NCBI GenBank assembly: GCA_020860565.1
Contig: JAJBUA010000062.1
Span: 1-32,959 of the forward strand
Source: Clostridiales bacterium
GTDB lineage: Bacteria > Bacillota > Clostridia > Lachnospirales > Lachnospiraceae
Direction of reading: 5' to 3'
DNA length: 32,959 nt
A program made the position numbers and the translations under genes. Below are positions 23,333 through 31,436 of the stretch, piece by piece (position 1 is the stretch's first letter; the number at the start of each line of letters is the position of its first letter). The notes below the pieces were generated by a model. The model saw only the letters and a list, made by a program, of their open reading frames with translations, was not told where the DNA came from and did not search any database.

Positions 23333-24645
23333 GCCAGCACCTCCTTGATCACAGACAGCAGTCCGTCGATCTCATCAACCGAATTCATCTCCGTCGTGCA
23401 CCAGAGCATCTCCCTCTCCGCGATCGTCAGCCCGGACAGATAGCCTCTTTCTGCCAGCCGGTCAGCGAGTTCTCTGGCATCACAGGGACAGATCGTAACA
23501 AACTCATGAAAATATTCTCCGCCGTACTTTCGGGAAAAGCCCAGATTCTCCAGGCCGGAGCACAGGTAATGAGCAAGGTTCATACAATTCTTCGCTGTTT
23601 TTTCCAGTCCCGCGCTCCCCATTGCGGCCAGATAGACCGCCGCTGTCATCGCGCACAACGCCTCATTCGAACAGACATTGGAGCTTGCTTTCTCCCGGCG
23701 GATATGCTGTTCCCTCGCCTGCAGTGTCAGCACAAAGGCACGTTTTCCTTCCGCATCCACCGTCTGGCCGACAATCCTTCCCGGAAGTTTACGCATCAGT
23801 TCTCTGGTCGCCGCCATATATCCCAGATATGGACCGCCAAATCCCATCGGCAGTCCCAGCGGCTGGCCATCGCCCACTGCGATATCCGCTCCACATTCCG
23901 CCGGCGTCTTTAACAATCCCAGTGAGATCGGATTGCAGCTCATGATCAACTTCGCTCCTGCCTCATGAACTGCTTTGGCAATCGCAGCACCGTCCTCGAT
24001 CAGGCCATAATAATTTGGCGACTGGATCAGCAGACAGGCAATATCTTTCTGATCCAGTCCGCACCACGCATCAATATCCGTAAGACCATCCTGATCCGGT
24101 AAAATGATCAGTGGCGCGCCGCTTCCAAAGCAATAGGTCCGGATCACCGAAAGGACCTTTGGATCTACCGATCCACTGACGACAACCGTCCCCCGCCTGC
24201 GATCCCGGCACATGGCCACTGCTTCCGCCGCGGCTGTAGCACCGTCGTAAACAGACGCATTGGATACGTCCATGCCGGTCAGCTCACAGATCATTGTCTG
24301 ATATTCAAAGATCGACTGCAGGATTCCCTGACTGATCTCCGCCTGATAAGGCGTATAAGCTGTGACAAATTCTTCCCTCGAAGTCACCTGCCGGACAATC
24401 GCCGGAATATAATGGTGATACGAACCGGCTCCCCGGAAAATATGGGAAAACCGGGTATTCTTCGCAGCAATCGCCTCGATTTTACGCGATACTTCCAGTT
24501 CGGAAAGGCCCGGTTCCAGATCCAGCGGTTCCCGGCAGCGCAGCGCTTCCGGGATGTCTGCGTATAACTCGTCAAAGGAGCTCATACCGATATCCTGAAG
24601 CATCTGCTGACGCTCTTCTCTGGTATTAGGAATATAAGATCCCAT
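23329..24645 (-). CDS. gcvPA: Glycine dehydrogenase (decarboxylating) subunit 1
   Basis: N-terminal half of the split P protein and partner of GcvPB. The start MGSYIPNTREERQQMLQDIG and the segment RGAGSYHHYIPAIVRQV followed by FVTAYTPYQAEISQGILQ are typical; it has the P-protein fold but no PLP lysine. The reading frame is open for 40 more codons up to 24765, but AGGAGGTG sits just upstream of the ATG at 24645, and the resulting 438 aa equals the family length. A small hairpin GATAAG/CTTATC lies in the 82-base gap after gcvH. Confidence 0.96.
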   Translation of the reverse strand: MGSYIPNTREERQQMLQDIGMSSFDELYADIPEALRCREPLDLEPGLSELEVSRKIEAIAAKNTRFSHIFRGAGSYHHYIPAIVRQVTSREEFVTAYTPYQAEISQGILQSIFEYQTMICELTGMDVSNASVYDGATAAAEAVAMCRDRRRGTVVVSGSVDPKVLSVIRTYCFGSGAPLIILPDQDGLTDIDAWCGLDQKDIACLLIQSPNYYGLIEDGAAIAKAVHEAGAKLIMSCNPISLGLLKTPAECGADIAVGDGQPLGLPMGFGGPYLGYMAATRELMRKLPGRIVGQTVDAEGKRAFVLTLQAREQHIRREKASSNVCSNEALCAMTAAVYLAAMGSAGLEKTAKNCMNLAHYLCSGLENLGFSRKYGGEYFHEFVTICPCDARELADRLAERGYLSGLTIAEREMLWCTTEMNSVDEIDGLLSVIKEVLA

Positions 24646-24727
24646 AATAGACACCTCCTGTCCATGAAACGATGACGCCCTGCATAGAGACATCATCGGC
24701 ATTATTGTGCATCGATAAGCTTTGGCC

Positions 24728-25114
24728 TTATCCGTTCTCTTTCTCACTGGCGCAGTGAGCCTCATATGCCTCCGCGTCCAGCAGTTCTTCCTCTTCCGTC
24801 ACATTCTCTACCTTCACAAACCACGCCTCGTAGGGCGCTTCATTAATCTGTTCCGGATGATCAAGCAGCTCCTCATTAATCTCCATCACCGTTCCGCTGA
24901 CCGGAGAATAGACGTCAGAAACCGCTTTGACTGACTCAACATCGCCAAGCGCTTCCCCTGCGGTCAGTTCATCACCAACCTCCGGCAAATTGACAAATAC
25001 GAGATCTCCGAGTTCGCTCTGTGCATAATCGGTCAGGCCGATCGTGGCGATGCCATCCTCGATTTTTACCCACTCATGGGATTTGGAATAACGCAGTTCT
25101 TTTGGGAAATTCAT
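24728..25114 (-). CDS. gcvH: Glycine cleavage system H protein
   Basis: Lipoyl carrier that shuttles the aminomethyl group between the P, T and L proteins. The lipoyl lysine is K63 in [18 protein letters not shown]. The 128-aa length is normal, and the N-terminus [17 protein letters not shown] is typical. The C-terminal tail is acidic. AGGAGGATATATT is its ribosome binding site. The 134-base gap before it contains a TATAAT at 25168-25163 but no good -35, so an internal promoter is possible but weak. Confidence 0.97.
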   Translation of the reverse strand: MNFPKELRYSKSHEWVKIEDGIATIGLTDYAQSELGDLVFVNLPEVGDELTAGEALGDVESVKAVSDVYSPVSGTVMEINEELLDHPEQINEAPYEAWFVKVENVTEEEELLDAEAYEAHCASEKENG

Positions 25115-25248
25115 AATATATCCTCCTACTGACTAAAATTCTGATTGCTTTTAAGTTTAATAATTATAGTAACCTGCTTTACTTTTTCTACTAAGGTATA
25201 TCATATATGCCAATAAAGTAGTCTCTGCGCATATAAACATTGAAACAT

Positions 25249-26337
25249 CTATTTTTTTGTCTTCGAATAAAACGGCAGCGGCACCACTTCTGTCTCCACC
25301 TGACGCCCGCGCACATTGACGCTCAGCCTCGTGCCGATTTCTGCAGCATTTAAACTTACCAGCGCCATCGCGATCGGGTACCCCAGGTACGGTGCATGCG
25401 TGCCGGAAGTCGTCATACCCACCTGCTCACCATCCATAGAGACCGTCATATGCTCCCGCACGATCCCGCGTCCGACAACCTTCAGCCCAACCCGTGTCCG
25501 CCGAATCTCTCCGGCAAGCAGTGCTTCCCTGCCGATAAATTCTTCTTTTTTCAGCTTTACCGCAAAATTCAGCCCCGTCTCCAGCGGAGTTACGGTCTCG
25601 TCCATCTCATGTCCATACAACGGCATCCCCGCTTCCAGACGAAGGGTGTCTCGCGCACCAAGTCCGCACGGGATCAACCCGTCTGCTTTTCCGGTCTCCA
25701 GCAAAAGCTCCCACATCGCCGGCGCCTGATCCGCCGCCATATACAGTTCATAACCGCCGGAGCCGGTGTATCCCGTCTTGGAAACCACACATTTTATGCC
25801 GCCGATCTCCGCGTTAAAATTGGCACTGTAATATTTCTCCGGGAAGCTTTTTGCCGGCAGCAGGCGACCCAGGATCTCCTGTGCCTTCGGTCCCTGTACC
25901 GCAATCTGCCCCACAGTATTGGAAATGTCAGTAAAGACGGCATCTCCCTGCTCGTGAGCTTTCATCCAGGCAAAATCTTTGTCTTTATTCGCTGCATTTA
26001 CCACGATAAAATAGCTGTTTTCCCGCACCTTATAGACGATCAGGTCATCCACGCACCCGCCGTCCTCATAGCACATCACGCTGTAACGCGCCTGACCATC
26101 GTACATATTGGTAAAGTCGTTGGTCAGCACATGATTCAGCAGCTTCAGCGCGTCCGGTCCAGCACAGGTAATCTCTCCCATATGGGAGACATCAAACAGC
26201 CCGCAGGCTTCACGCACGGCCATATGCTCCGCAATCACCCCGGTTTCGTACTGCACCGGCAGCAGATAACCGCCAAACGGAACAATCCGCCCGCCGTATT
26301 TCTGGTGAATTTCGTATAGCGACGTCTTTTTCTCCAT
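25249..26337 (-). CDS. gcvT: Aminomethyltransferase (glycine cleavage T protein)
   Basis: Transfers the methylene group from aminomethyl-H protein to tetrahydrofolate, releasing ammonia. The 362-aa protein shows YEIHQKYGGRIVPFGGYLLPVQY, VREACGLFDVSHMGEI with the folate-binding region after it, GYTGSGGYELY, and GLGARDTLRLEAGMPLYGHE. It is the first gene of the operon, directly after the glycine riboswitch terminator, with AAGAGGAGG before the ATG. Confidence 0.97.
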   Translation of the reverse strand: MEKKTSLYEIHQKYGGRIVPFGGYLLPVQYETGVIAEHMAVREACGLFDVSHMGEITCAGPDALKLLNHVLTNDFTNMYDGQARYSVMCYEDGGCVDDLIVYKVRENSYFIVVNAANKDKDFAWMKAHEQGDAVFTDISNTVGQIAVQGPKAQEILGRLLPAKSFPEKYYSANFNAEIGGIKCVVSKTGYTGSGGYELYMAADQAPAMWELLLETGKADGLIPCGLGARDTLRLEAGMPLYGHEMDETVTPLETGLNFAVKLKKEEFIGREALLAGEIRRTRVGLKVVGRGIVREHMTVSMDGEQVGMTTSGTHAPYLGYPIAMALVSLNAAEIGTRLSVNVRGRQVETEVVPLPFYSKTKK

Positions 26338-26370
26338 TTTCCCATCCTCCTCTTAATAATTTTTTTAAAT

Positions 26371-26412
26371 GAAAAAGCGCGAGACAAATCATCCTTTTAT
26401 TTGTCTCGCGCT
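26371..26412 (-). terminator. Expression-platform terminator of the glycine riboswitch
   Basis: AGCGCGAGACAAAT and ATTTGTCTCGCGCT form a perfect 14-bp stem (26412-26399 with 26389-26376), followed by TTTTTC. The 5' arm shares two bases (26412-26411) with the 3' strand of aptamer 2 stem P1, so ligand-stabilised P1 and the terminator compete. Confidence 0.92.
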
Positions 26413-26565
26413 CTGTCATATTTACCTGAAAGATTCCCGGTCGCCCGGTTGCTTCGTCGGCGCAGCCCACGGCTGCTTTCCAGAGTATCGTCAGAAGCTG
26501 GTCCTTTTGCCTGAGAGTTTCTCTTCCCCTTCGGCGCACACCTTTGTATCTCTCCCAGCAACCTC
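26411..26565 (-). promoter_or_regulatory. Tandem glycine riboswitch
   Basis: Two aptamers lie in a row on the minus strand. Aptamer 1 (about 26565-26487) has P1 GCTGG/CCAGC, GGAGAG, GCGCCGAAGGGG and AACTCTCAGGC. Aptamer 2 (about 26485-26411) has P1 CTCTG/CAGAG, GGAAAG, GCGCCGACGAAGC and AATCTTTCAGG; the change GGAGAG to GGAAAG is matched by CTCTC to CTTTC. A terminator follows, so glycine binding should switch the gcv operon on. Confidence 0.95.
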
Positions 26566-26596
26566 ATCCGATTACTATTCACTTATTTATGAACCT

Positions 26597-26625
26597 AATC
26601 TAACATACAAAGTTGGAAAAGTCAA
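26597..26625 (-). promoter_or_regulatory. Promoter of the gcv operon
   Basis: TTGACT (26625-26620), a 17-base spacer and TAGATT (26602-26597), about 30 bases before the glycine aptamers. It sits 41 bases after the ppk1 stop codon. Confidence 0.8.
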
Positions 26626-26666
26626 TTCTGGTTTGCCAACGTTATTTTTTTCACAGAATCTCTTCC

Positions 26667-28907
26667 TTACCTGTCAGCAGGCTGTGTGTAGCCTGTAACA
26701 TCTCCTCCGTAATTCTCCGCTGTGCCCTCGTCTTCTTTTCGCACGGTTTCATATGCGCACTGGAAGAAATATTCCTGAGAGTTCAGCTTCTTTTCTCCCT
26801 CCGCGGCTATTCTCCTCCGGTAAGTACCATCCGGCATCTGGTCTCTCGCCTGCACATTATCCCGCAGCATCGTATCAAACATCGTGCGCAGCCGGTTACG
26901 GATCGCCGGATCAAGAATCGGCACAGCCACCTCTACACGCCGCAGCGTGTTGCGCGTCATAAAATCAGCTGAAGATATGTAAATCTTTTCCCGCTCTCCG
27001 CATCCAAAGATATAAATGCGCGAATGTTCCAGAAAACGTCCCACGATACTGACGACATGAATATTGTCTGTCTTTCCTTCCATGCCGGACTGAACACAGT
27101 TGATGCCCCGGACGATCATATCCACCGTCACGCCGGCCTCGGACGCTTCAATCAGTTTATCGATGATCTGTTTATCCGTCAGGGAATTGATCTTCACGCC
27201 GATGTAGGCATCACCGCCGTTTTTCTTTTCCTGAATTTCCTCATCGATCATATCAAGGACCCGGTTCTGCAGGCATTTCGGCGCGACCAGAAGATGCTCC
27301 ATGCGGTCTACCGTCTCGCCCATAAAGAGCGCCTGAAATACCTCTGCCGCCTCTTTTCCGATCTCCTCATTTGCCGTGATCAGCGACAGATCCGTATACA
27401 GGCGGGCCGTTTTTTCATTATAATTGCCGGTGCCGATCTGGGTAATGTACTCGATCCGTCCTTCCTCCCTGCGTGTGATCAGGCAGAGCTTGGAATGTAC
27501 CTTCAGCCCATCCAGTCCGTAGATCACATGGCACCCGGCATCCTCCAGACGGCGCGACCACTCGATATTATTCTCCTCATCAAAACGGGCTTTCAGCTCC
27601 ACCAGTACGTCCACCTGCTTGCCGTTTTCCGCCGCAGCTACCAGCGCTTCCACCACCTTGCTGTTTCTCGCCAGCCGGTAAAGCGTCATCTTGATGGAGA
27701 TTACGGTTTCATCCAACGCCGCCTCATTTAACATCCTTAAGAATGGAGTAATGCTCTCATAGGAATAAGAAAGCAGAATATCGTGATCCATCACCTGTGG
27801 GATAATCCTGCTGTCATACCGCACCATCCTGCTGTGCTGCGGAACCCGTTTTTCATAGAAAAGTTCCGGTTTCTGCCGCAGCTGATCCTGAAGCTGATAG
27901 AGGAAGGACAGATCCATCGGCGCTTTGGTCACAAAGACCTGCTCATCCCTCAGGCCCAGCTCATGAAAAAGCTGTGCGGTAATCGGTTTATTCAGTTCAT
28001 GCGAGATTTCCAGACGCACCGGGCAGAGTCTGCGGCGGCGGCGGATCACCTCCGCCATATGATCCCGGTAATTTAACTCTTCGTCGAAGACCTGATGCTC
28101 GTCGATATCCGCGTTCCGCGTAATGCGGATCAGACATTTCTCCTCAATCACATATTTTTTAAATACCCGCGGCAGGAAATGCAGGATCATCTCCTCTGCC
28201 AGCATAAAGCAGCCCGGACGCGAGGGAATCGCGATCAGTCGGTCAAATACGCCGCCGTCGCAGGAAATGATCGCGATTTTCTCTTTTTCCTTCTTTGTAC
28301 CGATCACTGCCACTGCGTAAATTTCTTCATTCTTCAAAAACGGAAACGGCTGTTTGCGGCCTACTACCATGGTAGAAAGCAATGGCTGAATCTCTCTTGC
28401 AAAATATTTTTTCAGGGTTTCCTCTTCTTCCTCATTTAAAGAACCGAATTTTAACAGCCGCAGTCCTTCCTCTGCCACAGACTTCATCAGTTTCTCGTAT
28501 GCTTCGTCTTTCCTGCCGTTAAGCAGGTGTACCTGTGTGAGGATCGCCGTGGTCTGTTCCGCAGCGGTCATATTGGTCTTATTCTCCCGCTCCTCTTTTT
28601 TGAGCAGCATCCGGTCATGCAGCGAACCGACACGCACCATGAAAAATTCATCAAGATTGCTCTGAAAAATTGACAAAAAGTTCAGTCTCTCGCACAGAGG
28701 ATTCTGCGTAGATTCTGCTTCTTCCAGTACCCGTTCGTTAAATTTCAGCCAGGACAGTTCCCTGTTCTGATAGCAGCTTATGTCATTCATCTTTCTCAAT
28801 TCTCCCATGTTTTCTTTTCTTCCTTTGGACTTTCCCGATTTCAGCCAACTGATCACAAGAACCAGTATGACTGCCAGAATTACGGCCATACCTGTTATTT
28901 TCATCAT
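26667..28907 (-). CDS. ppk1: Polyphosphate kinase 1 with N-terminal hydrophobic segment
   Basis: Makes inorganic polyphosphate from ATP. The PPK1 N-domain begins at CYQNRELSWLKFNERVLEEA; the two phospholipase-D-like catalytic domains carry the conserved His in LKVHSKLCLITRR and in RFLEHSRIYIFG. The body of about 705 aa is full length. The start is open to debate. The frame runs to 29057, but the predicted promoter (28960-28986) rules out starts beyond about 28953. The ATG at 28907 adds a 16-20 residue hydrophobic helix (GMAVILAVILVLVISWL) followed by basic KSGKSKGRK, which looks like a membrane anchor; ATGs at 28808 and 28790 would give the normal soluble form, the latter with GGGAG upstream. 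I list the longer form because the segment looks coded. No terminator is seen after the stop. Confidence 0.9.
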   Translation of the reverse strand: MMKITGMAVILAVILVLVISWLKSGKSKGRKENMGELRKMNDISCYQNRELSWLKFNERVLEEAESTQNPLCERLNFLSIFQSNLDEFFMVRVGSLHDRMLLKKEERENKTNMTAAEQTTAILTQVHLLNGRKDEAYEKLMKSVAEEGLRLLKFGSLNEEEEETLKKYFAREIQPLLSTMVVGRKQPFPFLKNEEIYAVAVIGTKKEKEKIAIISCDGGVFDRLIAIPSRPGCFMLAEEMILHFLPRVFKKYVIEEKCLIRITRNADIDEHQVFDEELNYRDHMAEVIRRRRRLCPVRLEISHELNKPITAQLFHELGLRDEQVFVTKAPMDLSFLYQLQDQLRQKPELFYEKRVPQHSRMVRYDSRIIPQVMDHDILLSYSYESITPFLRMLNEAALDETVISIKMTLYRLARNSKVVEALVAAAENGKQVDVLVELKARFDEENNIEWSRRLEDAGCHVIYGLDGLKVHSKLCLITRREEGRIEYITQIGTGNYNEKTARLYTDLSLITANEEIGKEAAEVFQALFMGETVDRMEHLLVAPKCLQNRVLDMIDEEIQEKKNGGDAYIGVKINSLTDKQIIDKLIEASEAGVTVDMIVRGINCVQSGMEGKTDNIHVVSIVGRFLEHSRIYIFGCGEREKIYISSADFMTRNTLRRVEVAVPILDPAIRNRLRTMFDTMLRDNVQARDQMPDGTYRRRIAAEGEKKLNSQEYFFQCAYETVRKEDEGTAENYGGDVTGYTQPADR

Positions 28908-28912
28908 CTCGT

Positions 28913-28921
28913 TTATCCCAT
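28913..28921 (-). other. Start-Gly-stop mini-ORF before ppk1
   Basis: ATG GGA TAA preceded by AAGGAGA with a 4-base spacer, the best ribosome binding site in this leader. It ends 5 bases before the ATG at 28907. It could feed reinitiation at that ATG or simply be chance. Confidence 0.35.
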
Positions 28922-28959
28922 TTCGTCTCCTTACCCATCGTTTTCTGCCTGCCCGCTCT

Positions 28960-28986
28960 ATTGTACCGGGTTCATGTAAAGTCCAA
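28960..28986 (-). promoter_or_regulatory. Possible ppk1 promoter
   Basis: TTGGAC (28986-28981) and TACAAT (28965-28960) with a short 15-base spacer. It lies between element copy B and the ppk1 start region. The spacer is shorter than ideal. Confidence 0.45.
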
Positions 28987-29026
28987 AAGCAGCGTAATGT
29001 AAAATTCAGGTTAAGTGGACGCGGGA

Positions 29027-29117
29027 TAATCGAGTAGGAGGCGGCTTTTTGCCTCATACTCGCTGCGCAGAGCGCGTGCAGCGTAAGCTGCTAATTTCCT
29101 CTCGCGCTCTTGTGCAT
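29027..29117. repeat. Structured dispersed element, copy B
   Basis: Diverged copy of 9075-9165, same orientation. Hairpin 1 is CGAGTAGGAGGC/GCCTCATACTCG (29031-29042 with 29051-29062, one mismatch) with a loop ending in CTTTTT as in copy A. The outer stem AGAGCGCG/CGCGCTCT (29069-29076 with 29103-29110) is perfect and encloses GCAGC-GTAA-GCTGC (29078-29091); GTAA is again a GNRA loop on the plus strand. The end GTGCATAAAAAGCAG is shared with copy A (GTGCATATAAAGGCAG). Confidence 0.75.
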
Positions 29118-29150
29118 AAAAAGCAGACACTCCTGACGGATATGTCTGCT
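29117..29150 (-). terminator. Terminator of deoB
   Basis: On the minus strand AGCAGACA (29150-29143) pairs with TGTCTGCT (29129-29122) and is followed by TTTTTATG. It lies 31 bases after the deoB stop and its U tract runs into element copy B. Confidence 0.82.
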
Positions 29151-29180
29151 GTCTGCTCAACATCTGTTTTGTATCTGTTT

Positions 29181-30371
29181 CTATTTCAATTTCCTTAAAA
29201 TCGAAGCTCCGACCGTCCCTTCCGGCATCTCTACTCCGAAATTGTCCGCGATCGTGGCACCGATAATGGCAAAGGTATTCTCCTCCGGCAGTTCTCCGCT
29301 TCCTTCCATAGATGGCGAATACGCCAGAAACGGCACCTTCTCCCGTGTATGATCCGTTCCGCTGTAAGTCGGATCATTTCCGTGATCCGCCGTGATGATC
29401 AGCAGATCATCCTCTCTCAGGGTATTCAGCAGAATTCCCAGATTCCGATCGAACTTCTCAATCTCACGCGCGTATCCCTGCGGATCTCTCCGGTGTCCCC
29501 ACAGAGCGTCAAAATCGACCAGATTTACAAAGCAGAGGCCGTGGAAATCTTCTCCCGCCATGGCAATCGTCTGCTCCATGCCGTGAACCGAGCTTTTTGA
29601 TTTCAGTGCTTTTGTGATCCCCTCTCCATCAAAGATATCCCGGATCTTACCGATGGAGATGACATCCAGCCCGGCAGCCTTCAGTGCGTCGAGGACTGTC
29701 CTGCCGAACGGTTTCAATGCGTAGTCATGACGGTTGCTCGTCCGTTTGAACTCTCCCTTTTTCTTGCCCACATAAGGTCTCGCGATCACCCGCCCGACCT
29801 TCCACTCGTCCTTCATCGTGATCTCACGGGCGATCTCACAGCACCGGTACAGTTCGTCCAGTCCGAACGTCTCCTCATTGCCGCAGATCTGCAGTACGGA
29901 ATCTGCGGATGTATAAACGATCATATGACCGGTCGCGATCTCCTCTTCTGCCAGCTCTTCCAGTATTTCCGTACCGCTGGCGCTTTTATTGCCAATGACC
30001 TTGTGCCCGGTTCTCTCTTCCAGTTCCCGGATCAGTTCCGGCGGGAATCCATGTTCGGTAAATGTCTGGAATGGCTTTGTCACTTCCAGCCCCATCATCT
30101 CCCAGTGTCCCGTCATTGTGTCTTTTCCGCGGCTCAGTTCCTTCAGTTTTGCATAATAAGCCAACGGGTTTTCCACCGGCTCTGCCTGTCTGAGCGGACA
30201 TAAGTTTGCCATCCCCATTTTCTGCAAATTAGGGATCTCGAAGCTGTCCACAGACTCTGAAATATGTCCCAGCGTGTTCACTCCCACATCCCCGAACTCC
30301 TGAGAATCTTCCATTGCGCCGATTCCCAGAGAATCCATAACGACCACAAATATCCGGTTCCATTTGCTCAT
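29181..30371 (-). CDS. deoB: Phosphopentomutase
   Basis: Interconverts ribose or deoxyribose 1-phosphate and 5-phosphate, feeding nucleoside sugars into the pentose phosphate pathway. It belongs to the alkaline phosphatase superfamily: metal-binding [20 protein letters not shown] at the N-terminus, a mid-protein KSASGTEI carrying the phospho-Thr site, and the later [14 protein letters not shown] and [19 protein letters not shown] metal ligands. The frame opens six codons earlier, but GGAGGAG supports the ATG at 30371 (396 aa). It begins 23 bases after the CmpB-type gene and is last in the argH-led row. No nucleoside phosphorylase genes are adjacent. Confidence 0.96.
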   Translation of the reverse strand: MSKWNRIFVVVMDSLGIGAMEDSQEFGDVGVNTLGHISESVDSFEIPNLQKMGMANLCPLRQAEPVENPLAYYAKLKELSRGKDTMTGHWEMMGLEVTKPFQTFTEHGFPPELIRELEERTGHKVIGNKSASGTEILEELAEEEIATGHMIVYTSADSVLQICGNEETFGLDELYRCCEIAREITMKDEWKVGRVIARPYVGKKKGEFKRTSNRHDYALKPFGRTVLDALKAAGLDVISIGKIRDIFDGEGITKALKSKSSVHGMEQTIAMAGEDFHGLCFVNLVDFDALWGHRRDPQGYAREIEKFDRNLGILLNTLREDDLLIITADHGNDPTYSGTDHTREKVPFLAYSPSMEGSGELPEENTFAIIGATIADNFGVEMPEGTVGASILRKLK

Positions 30372-30394
30372 TTGCCCATCTCCTCCCATCGGTT

Positions 30395-31393
30395 TTATTT
30401 TTCTCCCTGTAAATCTCTGTCAGTCGAACGTAATTCTTCTTTCTTTTCCCGCATCGATTTCTTCAGTTCCTCCAGAGCCTCGCGGTAATCCTCATGCCGC
30501 ATTCTGGGGAAAGCCTCCAGAAGATGTCCGGTTCCATAGTAATGATGCCGGAGCATCTTCCTTTTATAGTTTTCCACGAGGATCTCCAGCTCCTTTTTCC
30601 TGCTGAGAAGCTTCTGATACTGAGGATCTTTTTCCGCTTCCTTTTCTACTTCAATCGATACCATCATCAGCTTATTTCTCATCTCGGCGACATTCTCCCG
30701 CGCTTCGTTCTGAATCCTCTCCGCTGCGTCTTTCGCCTCCGCTTTGGCAAGCGCCGCCTGCACTCTCTGCTCGTCGATCCGCTGATCTGTTGCGATCGCT
30801 GTCTTTGCAATCCGTTCCGTCATCCGGTCACTGATTTCCCTGAGTTCTCCCGTAATGTGATCCAGTTTTTCCAGATCATGGCTCAGGCCATTTACAACCA
30901 GTACCGTCGCAACCGTATCTACTGCATACAGACAGTACAGGATAACCATTCCCCAGATCCCGATCATTGATGGGATGATTTCCATCAACGCTGAAACCAG
31001 CGGATGAATCACCCTCACCATCAGCACACAGCCGATTCCCCACATCAGGCTGAATTTCAGGCAGACATAACCGCCGAGATTGAATGGTTCATCCGTGTAA
31101 TCCCACCATCTCATATGAAACAGCTTATCCAATGCCCAGCCACCAAAAAGCTCAATCGCACTGGTCAGGCACATTCCTCCCAGAAACAGCACCAGAAGAT
31201 TTTCCTCCATCGGGAGCAGCAGCACGATCACCGCCAGCATCCCAAATCCGTAAATCGGGCACACCGGACCGTTCAGAAAACCGCGGTTTACAATCGTTCC
31301 GAATGTAACCGCATGATAGGCCACCTCCACGCACCATCCCAGGCAGGAATAAATCAGGAAAAATGCGCATAACAGATAGAAATCATTCATCAT
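30395..31393 (-). CDS. Putative ABC transporter permease, CmpB/type IV family (PF06541-like)
   Basis: A 332-aa membrane protein. The N-terminal half (1-165) has five or six hydrophobic helices with [33 protein letters not shown] and [20 protein letters not shown], the marks of the CmpB family, common in Lachnospiraceae and named after a proposed ABC transporter role that is unproven. The C-terminal half (about 165-330) is a long charged, coiled-coil-like cytoplasmic region ending in [16 protein letters not shown]. No ATPase gene is nearby, so a stand-alone role is possible. It lies 43 bases after argH and 23 before deoB. Confidence 0.85.
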   Translation of the reverse strand: MMNDFYLLCAFFLIYSCLGWCVEVAYHAVTFGTIVNRGFLNGPVCPIYGFGMLAVIVLLLPMEENLLVLFLGGMCLTSAIELFGGWALDKLFHMRWWDYTDEPFNLGGYVCLKFSLMWGIGCVLMVRVIHPLVSALMEIIPSMIGIWGMVILYCLYAVDTVATVLVVNGLSHDLEKLDHITGELREISDRMTERIAKTAIATDQRIDEQRVQAALAKAEAKDAAERIQNEARENVAEMRNKLMMVSIEVEKEAEKDPQYQKLLSRKKELEILVENYKRKMLRHHYYGTGHLLEAFPRMRHEDYREALEELKKSMREKKEELRSTDRDLQGEK

Positions 31394-31436
31394 TTATTTT
31401 CTCTTTCACGCTGTGTTTTTCTTTACAAAGGCTTCT

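Noticed and set aside
24646-24765. N-terminal 40-codon extension of gcvPA
   Set aside because: The extension carries the strong AGGAGGTG site of the true start, and the shorter protein has the family length.
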